Below are positions 37,435 to 45,667 of a DNA stretch of 64,000 nt, one piece after another. A model generated the notes under the pieces. It was given only the letters and a program-made list of their open reading frames with translations, was not told the DNA's origin and ran no database searches. Source of the stretch: CAYVVD01 sp964454975 (lineage in GTDB: Bacteria; Bacteroidota; Ignavibacteria; Kapaibacteriales; UBA2268); contig CAYVVD010000008.1 of the NCBI GenBank assembly GCA_964454975.1, positions 62,001 through 126,000 of the forward strand, in the 5' to 3' direction. The stretch's first letter is position 1, and every line of letters begins with the position of its first letter. The position numbers and the translations under genes are program-made.

Positions 37435-39528
37435 TTATTTTATTGTCAGGCTAAAGTCCGAATTTTGAGCACATTTGAAAGTAACTAATTCTATGGAGCA
37501 GTCATCAGGTTTATATGGAGTATAAGTATATGAAGTACTTGTAATCAAATCACATATTTCGCTGCCTGATTTTGAAATCATCCAACCATTTCCAACATTT
37601 GAACCACTTAATAGAATATTACTTAATTTAGCAATTGAATGGCCCTGTCCAATATCTTCGCCTTCATATTCAGTTTTAGTAGTAACTTCAAAGTCAAAAT
37701 CTACAATTTTCGAAGGATTTACTTCTTTGTCAAATTCAATCCGCAATTTCCTGTTCATAATATGATTCATCTTTGAGTATGTAACTGTCTCAGTAGCTGT
37801 GCCTTCGAGAATTTTACCTTTCATTTCAAGCATCATTTTTTGAGCGCCATAGGCCATAAGTTCAACACTTGTATTGCTGCCATTTTTGCAATGGGTTATA
37901 TATTCCGCATCAGCGCCTAAATAAAAAGTAATTTCTCGTTGCATCTTAGGTTGAAGGGTAAAATGCAAATCGTAACCATCCTGGTAGTTTGCGCCATCCC
38001 AAATTTCTAATTCCATACGTGCGTCGAATTTCTCAGTCGAGACAAATAGTGAGTTTAAATCCATTTCCAATTTAAAGTTATTAGTTCCGGGACCTGAATT
38101 ATATGTAGTTGATTCATCAAAAAGATTTTCACCGGTCTCCTGGTTATAAATTCTAAGATTTAAACTAAGTGTTTTGGAATTTTGCTCCGCATTATATATT
38201 GGTAAATCAAATCTCAAATATTTAGTGGAATCAGGCAATACGTCGCATACATCAGTATTTGGGAACACCCATTTATAACCATGTTGTGCGTTTTTGTCAT
38301 ATTCCATAGCAATAGAATAAGTTTTGCCGGCTGAAGATTCAACAATAAAAGATAACTCCCCTAATGTCTTATTAATCGGCATCCCAAATGTGTGCAAAGC
38401 TCTGCCGGATGGCACAACTTTTTTAGGAAATAAAATTTGGTAGGCTTCAGTTAATGATTTTTCTTTCATCAGCCAATCAAATTCTTTCCATTCATACATA
38501 GATTCGCCACTAATATTTTGTGGATTGTGAATTAACAATTTAACACTAATCTTAGCAGCAGTGACTAAGTCAATTTCATATCCAACAACGAGAACTGCAT
38601 GCCCGCCAACTCCGGGATAATCAAGACTGAAAACTATCGGTTTGTCTTCGTCAAGATTTTTAATAATTTCATCTAACATATTTGTTTTTGATACGAAAGT
38701 AGATGTTTCGCATTCCACATTACCATAAATACTCATCGCAGCAGGGAGCCACTTTTTGAATGAGTATAAGCCAAGGCCTTCGTTTAGAGTTGAATGCTCC
38801 ATGTATTTCACGAAATCAATCACTCTGACATCTTTATTTCGGTTACCTGCAGCTGTGTATGCACGTGCAAGCATGGTAGCACATGTAGCCCAGCAACTTC
38901 CTTCTGGTTGCTCGTAATAGGGCATTTGAAGTATCTTCTTTTGGGGAGCATCTGATAGTTTTTCACGGTCAGCCCAACTCAAATTCAATCGTGTATATCT
39001 ATTACCTGATTGAATTGTGTTGACATTACCCACTTTGGGAGAGCTACTTGGCGCTTTGAATTTGCTTGTTAATAATCCGCTTGAAGCATCATAATCGAAA
39101 TCTATAAGTTCACCATAAATTTGTTCCTGGGAGTCCTCCGGAGAATAAAATAATAGAACAATATCGTCTTTTACTAAATCCGGCTTAAGTATTAAACTAA
39201 AACCAAATGTAATCTCACCTTCCATTTTGGAAAAATCAAAAACCAAATCCTTGCTGCTGTTGAAGTATCTTTCATCATCAAGCAATGCAATTGTAATTTT
39301 TTCGTTAGAAATCCCGGAATTGTCTTCCGGGTTGACTTTGAAAGTCGTTCCATTAGTAAATTCAAGAATAATCTCGCTACCTTTGTAATCAGCGCTTTTC
39401 TCCTCGGCAATTTTCTCTTTAATTGTGTTGTTGTTCGGCTCTTCGTCATCATTTCCAATTATTCCCTCACAAGACATCAAAGTAATGAGCATTGAACTCA
39501 TCAATAAAAACTTAACATAAATATTCAT
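37435..39528 (-). CDS. Large lipoprotein with papain/C39-like cysteine peptidase domain
   Basis: The 697-residue protein has a lipoprotein signal (LMSSMLITLMSCEG, lipid Cys near residue 20). After an N-terminal beta region comes a papain-like domain (about residues 200-370) with the nucleophile in GSCWATCATMLARAYT, the His in GVGGHAVLVVGYE and the Asn/Asp in LLIHNPQN. This matches the C39-like/papain clan, so the domain may be active. The remaining 330 residues are beta-rich and unrecognised. A surface-anchored peptidase acting on a peptide or host/matrix protein is possible. It is a single gene with its own terminator. Confidence 0.72.
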   Translation of the reverse strand: MNIYVKFLLMSSMLITLMSCEGIIGNDDEEPNNNTIKEKIAEEKSADYKGSEIILEFTNGTTFKVNPEDNSGISNEKITIALLDDERYFNSSKDLVFDFSKMEGEITFGFSLILKPDLVKDDIVLLFYSPEDSQEQIYGELIDFDYDASSGLLTSKFKAPSSSPKVGNVNTIQSGNRYTRLNLSWADREKLSDAPQKKILQMPYYEQPEGSCWATCATMLARAYTAAGNRNKDVRVIDFVKYMEHSTLNEGLGLYSFKKWLPAAMSIYGNVECETSTFVSKTNMLDEIIKNLDEDKPIVFSLDYPGVGGHAVLVVGYEIDLVTAAKISVKLLIHNPQNISGESMYEWKEFDWLMKEKSLTEAYQILFPKKVVPSGRALHTFGMPINKTLGELSFIVESSAGKTYSIAMEYDKNAQHGYKWVFPNTDVCDVLPDSTKYLRFDLPIYNAEQNSKTLSLNLRIYNQETGENLFDESTTYNSGPGTNNFKLEMDLNSLFVSTEKFDARMELEIWDGANYQDGYDLHFTLQPKMQREITFYLGADAEYITHCKNGSNTSVELMAYGAQKMMLEMKGKILEGTATETVTYSKMNHIMNRKLRIEFDKEVNPSKIVDFDFEVTTKTEYEGEDIGQGHSIAKLSNILLSGSNVGNGWMISKSGSEICDLITSTSYTYTPYKPDDCSIELVTFKCAQNSDFSLTIK

Positions 39529-39986
39529 TAGTTACCTCAGAATGTAAAATTAAATCCGTTGAAATTATGAAAGTTCGCTCAATTAAAAAAGCAAATAATA
39601 CAATCGTATGCTTTTACTAAGCCTTTGAAAAATAAAGACTAACGCCATTGTCCGATTAATATTGTTCCCCTGTGCTCTTTTACACGACGGCAATGAGATT
39701 AACTCAAAATTCAAGAGATATTTAGTTTTTGAATTTCAAAAAAGAACAGAATTTGGATATTAATTTTTGATATTATGACAATGAAAAAAGTTGTCGGGGT
39801 TAGTCAGTATAAGTATTTAGCTGCTTTGCAAGAAACTGACCCAATTATATTATTGAAACAGGTTAATTGGAGACAATCCTCTGATTTGGCAACAGGATTG
39901 GAGTTGTCATAATCCGTATATAGAGGAATTTATGCTTACAATATCTGAGATATACTTACGATTCTAATGCTATTCCCAAAGATTAA
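39529..39986. promoter_or_regulatory. 458-bp divergent intergenic region before the PhnD-HK-NtrC genes
   Basis: The region carries a perfect 10-bp inverted pair ATTATGACAA (39772-39781) and TTGTCATAAT (39904-39913). A hairpin CAATCCT/AGGATTG lies at 39874-39900. A sigma-54-like element TTGGCAACAGGATTGG starts at 39886, with correct GG-N10 spacing but GG instead of GC at -12. An open frame of 45 codons (39775-39912) spans between the repeats but has no family likeness. An AT-rich 8-bp repeat (39707-39736) is also present. These could be operator half-sites, since ATGAC/GTCAT also forms the palindrome before the enzyme operon. Confidence 0.35.
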
Positions 39987-40928
39987 ATGTATAATCGATT
40001 TATGATGAAAAGTAATATTATAAAAGGTCTTTTAACAGTACTGCTCATCACGGGGTGTAATTATATTGAGGATGAATCCGAGAAGAAGGTGGTGGACTTT
40101 ACTTTGAAACGAACACAAAATGCAATAGATTCTAATGATTATAACCCGTCAGAAAAATTAAAAGTAGCTATTTCTGCTATAGTATCGCCCCGGGAGACAT
40201 TTATTTACTATGAAGAATTACTTGACTATATATCAAAAAAGGTAAATAGCCCAATAGAGATGAAGCAAAGAAAAACGTATAGTGAGGTGAATCAGATGCT
40301 GCTGAACAATGAAGTAGACATGGCATTTATTTGTTCAGGAGCTTACATAAAAATCAATGAAACGAATCAGGTAGAATTATTGGCTATACCCGTTTGCAAT
40401 GGTAAACCATACTATCAGGCATATATTATCACCAATAATCAATCAGGTATAGAAAAATTTGATGATCTTGAAGGTAAATCCTTTGCATTTACCGACCCCC
40501 TTTCAAACACAGGAAAACTCTATGCCGAGAAACGACTGCACGAATTGAATTTGTCTTCTGAAACGTTTTTTTCTTCGACCATGTATACACACGCACATGA
40601 TATTTCCATCCAGTTGGTTTCAAAAATGGTTGTTGATGCAGCTACTGTTGACGCGCTGATTTATGATTATTTAGAAAAATTCTATCCTGAACGGGTTAAA
40701 AATATCAAAATAATCGAAAAGTCAGAGTATTTTGGTATACCACCGGTTGTGGTTCCGGCTTCAGTTCCTGACGAGTTAAAAAAAGAATTAAAATCAATTT
40801 TTCTTTCCCTTCATAAAGATTCAATTGGAAGTAAAATTTTGGATAAATTACTGATTGATCGTTTTATCGAAGGAAACGATGAGAATTACGACAGTATTCG
40901 TGAAATGCAAAAATTAGTCAAGCAATGA
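39987..40928 (+). CDS. PhnD-like periplasmic oxyanion-binding lipoprotein (AioX/ArxX/ArrX-type sensor partner)
   Basis: The 313-residue protein has a short lipoprotein signal (LLTVLLITGCNYIE) and a PhnD/SsuA-type two-lobe binding domain: VAISAIVSPRETF, LLNNEVDMAFICSGAY, KSFAFTDPLSNTGKLY, and IPPVVVPASVPDE. In-frame ATGs at 40002 and 40005 would also give good signals. There are no permease or ATPase genes here; instead a histidine kinase gene overlaps by 4 nt. Known pairs of this kind (AioX with AioS in arsenite sensing; TtrS-like sensors with built-in PhnD domains) sense oxyanions. I infer that it presents an oxyanion to the kinase. Confidence 0.8.
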   Translation: MYNRFMMKSNIIKGLLTVLLITGCNYIEDESEKKVVDFTLKRTQNAIDSNDYNPSEKLKVAISAIVSPRETFIYYEELLDYISKKVNSPIEMKQRKTYSEVNQMLLNNEVDMAFICSGAYIKINETNQVELLAIPVCNGKPYYQAYIITNNQSGIEKFDDLEGKSFAFTDPLSNTGKLYAEKRLHELNLSSETFFSSTMYTHAHDISIQLVSKMVVDAATVDALIYDYLEKFYPERVKNIKIIEKSEYFGIPPVVVPASVPDELKKELKSIFLSLHKDSIGSKILDKLLIDRFIEGNDENYDSIREMQKLVKQ

Positions 40929-42430
40929 AAAATCCTTTGTATATACCCCTATTCTGGAAATTCTCTATTGCAATTACCGGAACAGTTGTTGTATTTGGGC
41001 TTATCAATTTATATTTTACGAATTATGCTGTATATGATTTATTCGAAAGCGAGCTAATCAGACATGGTAAAATAACTGCCACAAGCATTGCTGAAAGAAG
41101 TGTAATTCCAATTGCTTATGGGGATTTAGCTGCATTAGATTTTATTGTAACCGACCAAAAGAAGATTGATCCGGGCATTGCTTACTTATTTATTATTGAT
41201 AAAGACGGGCAATTAATAGCCCATACATTTGATCAAACTGTTCCACCTGAACTTTTAAAAGCGAACAAGGCATCTATAAACGATTCCGTTTACACTGTTA
41301 TAATTGAACCAAAAAGCAATCCTAATATCAAGATAAGGGATCTGACGGTGCCAATTATGCAGGGCAATCTGGGTGTTGTTCGTATTGGGATGTTCGAAGA
41401 AAACTTTTTAAAAAGTATTCACAAAACCACTCGCATATTTCTCGTCATGGTATTGATTTTTTTAATTTTGGGAATACTTGGGGCATTCTTTTTCTCATAT
41501 ATCATAACCACCCCCTTGAAAGCAATAAATGATATTTCCGGAAAAATTGAGCTGGGTAATTTGGACTTGCAAGAGGAAGATTTTGAAGTTGTATTAAACA
41601 AGTTCGAACATGTAAAATGGAAGAATATATTAAATATTAAAGACGAGATAGATGTATTAATCAAAAGTTTTGGAGAAATGGTAACCAGGCTCAAAAGTAC
41701 CTATTCTGAGCTTCAAAAAACGCAATCCTCTTTGTTCCAGTCAGAAAAACTGGCTTCTCTCGGTACTTTATCTGCAGGGATCGCCCACGAAATAAATAAT
41801 CCTATTGCAGGTATTCAGAATTGTGTAAGACGCTTACGGGAAGCCCCGGAAAACATCAGGCAAAATATTTTGTATCTGGAAATTATAGATGAAGCTCTAA
41901 AAAAAGTAGAAAAAGTCGTACGCGGGTTACTGGATTTTAGTAGAAAACCGGATATGCATTTGACCAAAACAAGTATTAATTCAATAATTGAAAATGTTTT
42001 ATTATTGGTTTCCTATAAGTTGGAAAAGTCGGGAATTGCCGTAATCAAAAATTATAATCACAATAATTTAATGGTTAATGCCAGCGCTAATCATTTTGAA
42101 CAGGTAATATTAAACTTAGTATTAAACAGCATTGATGCAATTGATGAAAAGAAGATGGCCGATCCATCTCACACTGGTGAAATCATGTTTAAAATTAAGG
42201 AGACATCAAAATCCGTTGAACTTGAGATTTCAGATAATGGAATTGGGTTGCCTAATAAACACTTAAAAGAGATTTTTAACCCTTTTTTTACAATGAAAAA
42301 AGTAAGACTCGGCATTGGATTGGGACTGGCGGTAAGTTATAGCATTATTGAGCAACATAATGGTGAATTAACAGTCAGGGAGAACAGCATGAAAGGATTA
42401 ACATTTTTAATTTCACTTTCAAAAAATTAG
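40925..42430 (+). CDS. Membrane sensor histidine kinase
   Basis: The 501-residue kinase has two membrane helices (about residues 12-32 and 168-190) around a periplasmic domain of about 135 residues, a HAMP segment, a HisKA helix with the phospho-His in SAGIAHEINNPIAG, and a HATPase domain (LNLVLNSIDAI, EISDNGIGLP, GIGLGLAVSY). It overlaps the PhnD-like gene by ATGA, and the response regulator starts one base after its stop. The arrangement equals AioXSR/ArxXSR, where the binding protein controls the kinase. Confidence 0.9.
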   Translation: MKNPLYIPLFWKFSIAITGTVVVFGLINLYFTNYAVYDLFESELIRHGKITATSIAERSVIPIAYGDLAALDFIVTDQKKIDPGIAYLFIIDKDGQLIAHTFDQTVPPELLKANKASINDSVYTVIIEPKSNPNIKIRDLTVPIMQGNLGVVRIGMFEENFLKSIHKTTRIFLVMVLIFLILGILGAFFFSYIITTPLKAINDISGKIELGNLDLQEEDFEVVLNKFEHVKWKNILNIKDEIDVLIKSFGEMVTRLKSTYSELQKTQSSLFQSEKLASLGTLSAGIAHEINNPIAGIQNCVRRLREAPENIRQNILYLEIIDEALKKVEKVVRGLLDFSRKPDMHLTKTSINSIIENVLLLVSYKLEKSGIAVIKNYNHNNLMVNASANHFEQVILNLVLNSIDAIDEKKMADPSHTGEIMFKIKETSKSVELEISDNGIGLPNKHLKEIFNPFFTMKKVRLGIGLGLAVSYSIIEQHNGELTVRENSMKGLTFLISLSKN

Positions 42431-42431
42431 A

Positions 42432-43793
42432 ATGATGAATAATGGAGCATATATCTGGGTTGTTGATGATGAGCGTATCGTGCGCGTATCACTGGCAGAT
42501 GATCTTAGAGATGCAGGTTACAAGGTTAAAGAGTTTTCTAATGCAAATTCAGTATTGTCGGCATTCTCAACCAATGAATTTCCTGATATTATCATCACTG
42601 ACATAAAAATGCCGGGTATTGACGGAGTTGAACTTTTGAAAAAAATTAAGGATATAAACAACAATATACAGGTATTAATGATGACAGCATTTGGTTCAGT
42701 CGAAAATGCTGTTGAAACTATGAAACTGGGGGCATACGACTATATCTTAAAGCCATTTAATAAGGATGAAATACTTCTTAATATCATAAAAATCCTGGAA
42801 CTGAAAAAATACCGGGAAGAAAACAAATTGCTGAAAGAAAATATTGCAGCGAAGTATGACTTTACTAAATACATTGGAGATAAAAAGGATAATAACCAAC
42901 TGTTCGACCTGATAAAATTGGTTGTTCATAAAGATACCACAGTATTAATAACCGGAGAAACCGGTACAGGAAAAGAATTAATAACTAATATAATTCATTA
43001 TAACAGTGAAAGAAGAACGAAACCATTTATAAAAGTAAGCTGTGCCATTTTAGCCCGTGATATTTTTGAAAGTGAACTATTTGGTTACGAAAAAGGGGCA
43101 TTTACAGGGGCACAGGAAAAAAATATTGGCCGCTTTGAACGTGCTCATGGCGGTACACTCTATTTGGACGATATTGACGATATTCCCCTTGAATTACAAG
43201 TGAAATTATTGCGGGCACTGGAAGAGAGGGAAATAGAGAGATTAGGAGGTGCTCAAACTATTAAAATTGATGTCAGGCTTATTGCTTCTACCAAAAAAAA
43301 TCTTCTCCAACTTGTTCAGAAGGGCAATTTCAGAGAAGACCTTTACTACCGTCTTAATGTTTTTCCCATCAACCTTCCTCCATTGCGGGAACGTCATGAT
43401 GATATAAAAATTCTGATAGAACATTTCATGAGGCATTTTTCAACTAATCCTGATATTTCTATTACTTCTGAAGCTCTGGATGTACTGCTTAATTATCCTT
43501 TTCCGGGTAATGTCAGGGAGTTGAGAAATATCATGGAGCGACTGGTCCTGTTGGCTCCTGGTGGAATTATCGAATTAAAGCACATACCAGGTGAACTCAT
43601 TAACCGCGAACTGATTCATCCATTCCTTTCTGTTGGTACTAAACCGCTAAACGAAATGTTGACTGAATATGAATCAATCATGATCAGGCAAGCATTGCAA
43701 AAAGCGAATAACAACAAATCCCGTGCTGCAGATTTGTTGGGTATTCCTGCTACTACACTTTACTCCAAAATAGATAAACTAAAAATTTCATAA
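42432..43793 (+). CDS. NtrC-family sigma-54-dependent response regulator
   Basis: The 453-residue protein has a receiver domain (acidic pair VVDDE, phospho-Asp in IIITDIKMPGIDG, Lys in YILKPF) and an AAA+ domain with Walker A GETGTGKE and the sigma-54 contact loop GAFTGA. Walker B is GGTLYLDDID. The C-terminal Fis-type helix-turn-helix is NNNKSRAADLLGIPATTLY. It should activate a sigma-54 promoter when phosphorylated by the kinase encoded upstream. A matching -24/-12 site lies 190 bp after its stop (43981-43997), before the cytochrome-molybdoenzyme operon. Confidence 0.93.
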   Translation: MMNNGAYIWVVDDERIVRVSLADDLRDAGYKVKEFSNANSVLSAFSTNEFPDIIITDIKMPGIDGVELLKKIKDINNNIQVLMMTAFGSVENAVETMKLGAYDYILKPFNKDEILLNIIKILELKKYREENKLLKENIAAKYDFTKYIGDKKDNNQLFDLIKLVVHKDTTVLITGETGTGKELITNIIHYNSERRTKPFIKVSCAILARDIFESELFGYEKGAFTGAQEKNIGRFERAHGGTLYLDDIDDIPLELQVKLLRALEEREIERLGGAQTIKIDVRLIASTKKNLLQLVQKGNFREDLYYRLNVFPINLPPLRERHDDIKILIEHFMRHFSTNPDISITSEALDVLLNYPFPGNVRELRNIMERLVLLAPGGIIELKHIPGELINRELIHPFLSVGTKPLNEMLTEYESIMIRQALQKANNNKSRAADLLGIPATTLYSKIDKLKIS

Positions 43794-43813
43794 TTAGTAT
43801 TGTATTCTAAAAA

Positions 43814-43857
43814 CTACGAGATATCATTTATTTCGACGAAATCTCGTAGGTTTTTTA
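43814..43857 (+). terminator. Terminator after the response regulator gene
   Basis: A perfect 9-bp stem CTACGAGAT/ATCTCGTAG (43814-43822 with 43841-43849) is followed by G and six T (43851-43856). It lies 21 nt after the stop codon and cuts the regulator operon off from the sigma-54-driven operon. Confidence 0.75.
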
Positions 43858-43906
43858 TTTATAGGGTTACCTAAACTGAATTTGATGAAAGCTTCTATGA
43901 AATGGC

Positions 43907-43923
43907 TAAATGACTGTCATTTA
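43907..43923. promoter_or_regulatory. Palindromic activator site (candidate NtrC-type UAS)
   Basis: TAAATGAC-T-GTCATTTA is a perfect 8+1+8 palindrome centred at 43915. It sits about 90 bp upstream of the transcription start expected from the sigma-54 element at 43981-43997, the normal distance for an enhancer site of an NtrC-type regulator. The neighbouring regulator gene supports the role; binding is inferred. Confidence 0.5.
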
Positions 43924-43980
43924 ATAATTTAGCTCAATATAAATTTGCTTGCCGCATTTTATTCAACTCTTTAAAAAAAA

Positions 43981-43997
43981 TTGGTATATGTATTGCC
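43981..43997 (+). promoter_or_regulatory. Sigma-54 promoter (-24/-12) of the cytochrome-molybdoenzyme operon
   Basis: TTGGTATATGTATTGCC has GG at 43983-43984 and GC at 43995-43996 with exactly ten bases between, and TTGC at -12, the invariant features of a sigma-54 promoter. The -24 box is TTGGTA instead of TTGGCA. Transcription would start near 44008, giving a leader of about 22 nt before the ATG at 44030. It supports that start over the longer open frame from TTG 43949. Confidence 0.65.
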
Positions 43998-44029
43998 ATA
44001 TATCGGCTGTGAAACAAAATGCAACTAAA

Positions 44030-45262
44030 ATGAAACTGGAAAAAATACTAAAACTGAAAAAATTGATTTGCTTATCCCTGTTAACCGGAGTATTATTACA
44101 GGGGTGTGAATACGAGATAATACCCGGCCCAAATATTCCAAGAGAAACGGCCACAGTGGAAGCCATATATATCAAGACTGCAAATCCGGTTCTTTCCAAT
44201 TCTCCAATATGGGAAGAAGCTAATTTTTCTAAAATAAGTTTATCTGACTTGATTACCGGTCAATCTTATGGTGATGGATACCGTGACGCAAACGGTACTA
44301 TAAATGGCATTTCGGGTTTGGGCGGAAGTAATCAAGTTGGGCTGACATTGAAAGCCATGTACGATGATGAATATATCTATATACTGGCACAATGGAACGA
44401 TTCGACATTAAACGTTCAATATAAAAATTGGTTGTGGGAAGACAATAAATGGTTTAGGGTTGGCAATACGGATAAACTCATAATTAAGTTTGAAATGGGA
44501 GAAATGAAAGATGTATGGCAATGGAGCGCCGCACTTACTGAACCGATTGGTTACGCAACAGATGGTATTGAGGAAGAAAATATATTTAAGCCTGATGAAG
44601 GAGAATTGACTTTCGAATATTTTAGCAACGAATTGTCAAAACCGATTTTTGAGTGGGATGGTGAGGCGCCAATATTTACAAAACCCAGTGGATTCCCTGC
44701 AATTTTAGATCCTGCTTACTTTATTGCAGGTACAACCGATTACATAGGAGATCCTTCAGTCGGCAGAGTTTTATTTAAAGAAAACTGTATTGCCTGCCAT
44801 GGGAATTATGGAGAAAGTGGTTTTAACCGCGTCGGTTACGGAGAAAGTCTCGACCCAGAGAAGTTGAACAGATGGAGCAGGAAGACTATGGATGATTTTA
44901 TCCGCTCCGAAACACATGATGGGAATATTGTATTTAGTACTCTCGACTATATTGACAAAGCAAATCTATTTGCCTACATACGCGGAGCAGGAGGAATCCC
45001 GGGATTCAGATTGCAAGAACCTTCGGGGAGCGCTGCCGATGTAGAAGTACAAACATTTATATCACTTGTGAAAGTAAACCCGAAAAATACTAATTATGAA
45101 GTTATGTTTAAACGAAAACTCCAAACCGGAATGCAAGACGATGTTCAGTTTAATCCGGAAACTGTTCGAGTAAGGTTCGGTATCCTTTTATCTGATAACG
45201 ACGACTTGAATTTTGTTGGAGCGTTAAATCAAGAATTAATATTCCTGGAATCAAAATACTAA
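44030..45262 (+). CDS. Ethylbenzene-dehydrogenase-like heme domain plus cytochrome c lipoprotein
   Basis: Start chosen at ATG 44030 (MKLEKILKLKKL), after the sigma-54 site. The 410-residue lipoprotein (LLTGVLLQGCEY) has a DOMON/EB_dh-like domain (about residues 45-215; LTLKAMYDDEYIYILAQWNDST is the classic strand pair) that binds heme b in relatives. A c-type heme motif ENCIACHGNYGES follows (about residue 255) with a downstream Met/His-rich helical part. The EB_dh and cytochrome pairing is found in electron transfer partners of molybdenum enzymes. As first gene of the operon it likely carries electrons to or from the enzyme encoded downstream. Confidence 0.78.
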   Translation: MKLEKILKLKKLICLSLLTGVLLQGCEYEIIPGPNIPRETATVEAIYIKTANPVLSNSPIWEEANFSKISLSDLITGQSYGDGYRDANGTINGISGLGGSNQVGLTLKAMYDDEYIYILAQWNDSTLNVQYKNWLWEDNKWFRVGNTDKLIIKFEMGEMKDVWQWSAALTEPIGYATDGIEEENIFKPDEGELTFEYFSNELSKPIFEWDGEAPIFTKPSGFPAILDPAYFIAGTTDYIGDPSVGRVLFKENCIACHGNYGESGFNRVGYGESLDPEKLNRWSRKTMDDFIRSETHDGNIVFSTLDYIDKANLFAYIRGAGGIPGFRLQEPSGSAADVEVQTFISLVKVNPKNTNYEVMFKRKLQTGMQDDVQFNPETVRVRFGILLSDNDDLNFVGALNQELIFLESKY

Positions 45263-45267
45263 AAACA

Positions 45268-45648
45268 ATGAAGAAGTTCTACAAAATACTACCGGCATTT
45301 ATATTGCTTATTTTCACCTTAGCTTCGTGTGAGAGTGTTGTTTATATACCCTCCGGAGAAATACCTGCCAATCTTAGCTATAGTGAAGATGTATTAGCAA
45401 TTTTTAACAGGAGCTGTAATAGAGGAGGCTGCCATAATTCGGGGGGGGTGCCACCGGATCTGTCGCCTCAAAATGGATATAACTATATGGTTTATGGTGG
45501 TATGATTGATACTGCCAACCCGGAAAACAGTTTAATATATCTAAGTATGAACGATCTAAAAAATCCGATGCCTCCGGAAGGATTACTTTCGGTTTACGAG
45601 AGAAGTATTGTCCTGGGATGGATCCAACAAGGAGCAAATAATAATTAA
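45268..45648 (+). CDS. Small cytochrome-type lipoprotein with CX4CH motif
   Basis: The 126-residue product has a lipoprotein signal (LLIFTLASCESV) and one heme-type motif SCNRGGCHNSGG, in which four rather than two residues separate the cysteines. MPPEG near the C-terminus could offer the Met ligand, as in other small cytochromes. CX4CH motifs are known in some cytochromes c3, so covalent heme is possible but not sure. It starts 5 nt after the previous stop, so the two are translated together. It probably passes electrons between the EB_dh/cytochrome protein and the enzyme. Confidence 0.68.
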   Translation: MKKFYKILPAFILLIFTLASCESVVYIPSGEIPANLSYSEDVLAIFNRSCNRGGCHNSGGVPPDLSPQNGYNYMVYGGMIDTANPENSLIYLSMNDLKNPMPPEGLLSVYERSIVLGWIQQGANNN

Positions 45649-45667
45649 CTATAAAATCTGTAAAATC

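Noticed and set aside
39775..39912. Open frame of 45 codons before the PhnD-like gene
   Set aside because: No family likeness, no clear ribosome site, and its ends coincide with an inverted repeat, so it is most likely chance.
43949..44029. Longer N-terminus of the EB_dh/cytochrome gene from TTG 43949
   Set aside because: The extension is not a signal peptide, and it would contain the sigma-54 promoter; the ATG 44030 gives a normal lipoprotein signal.
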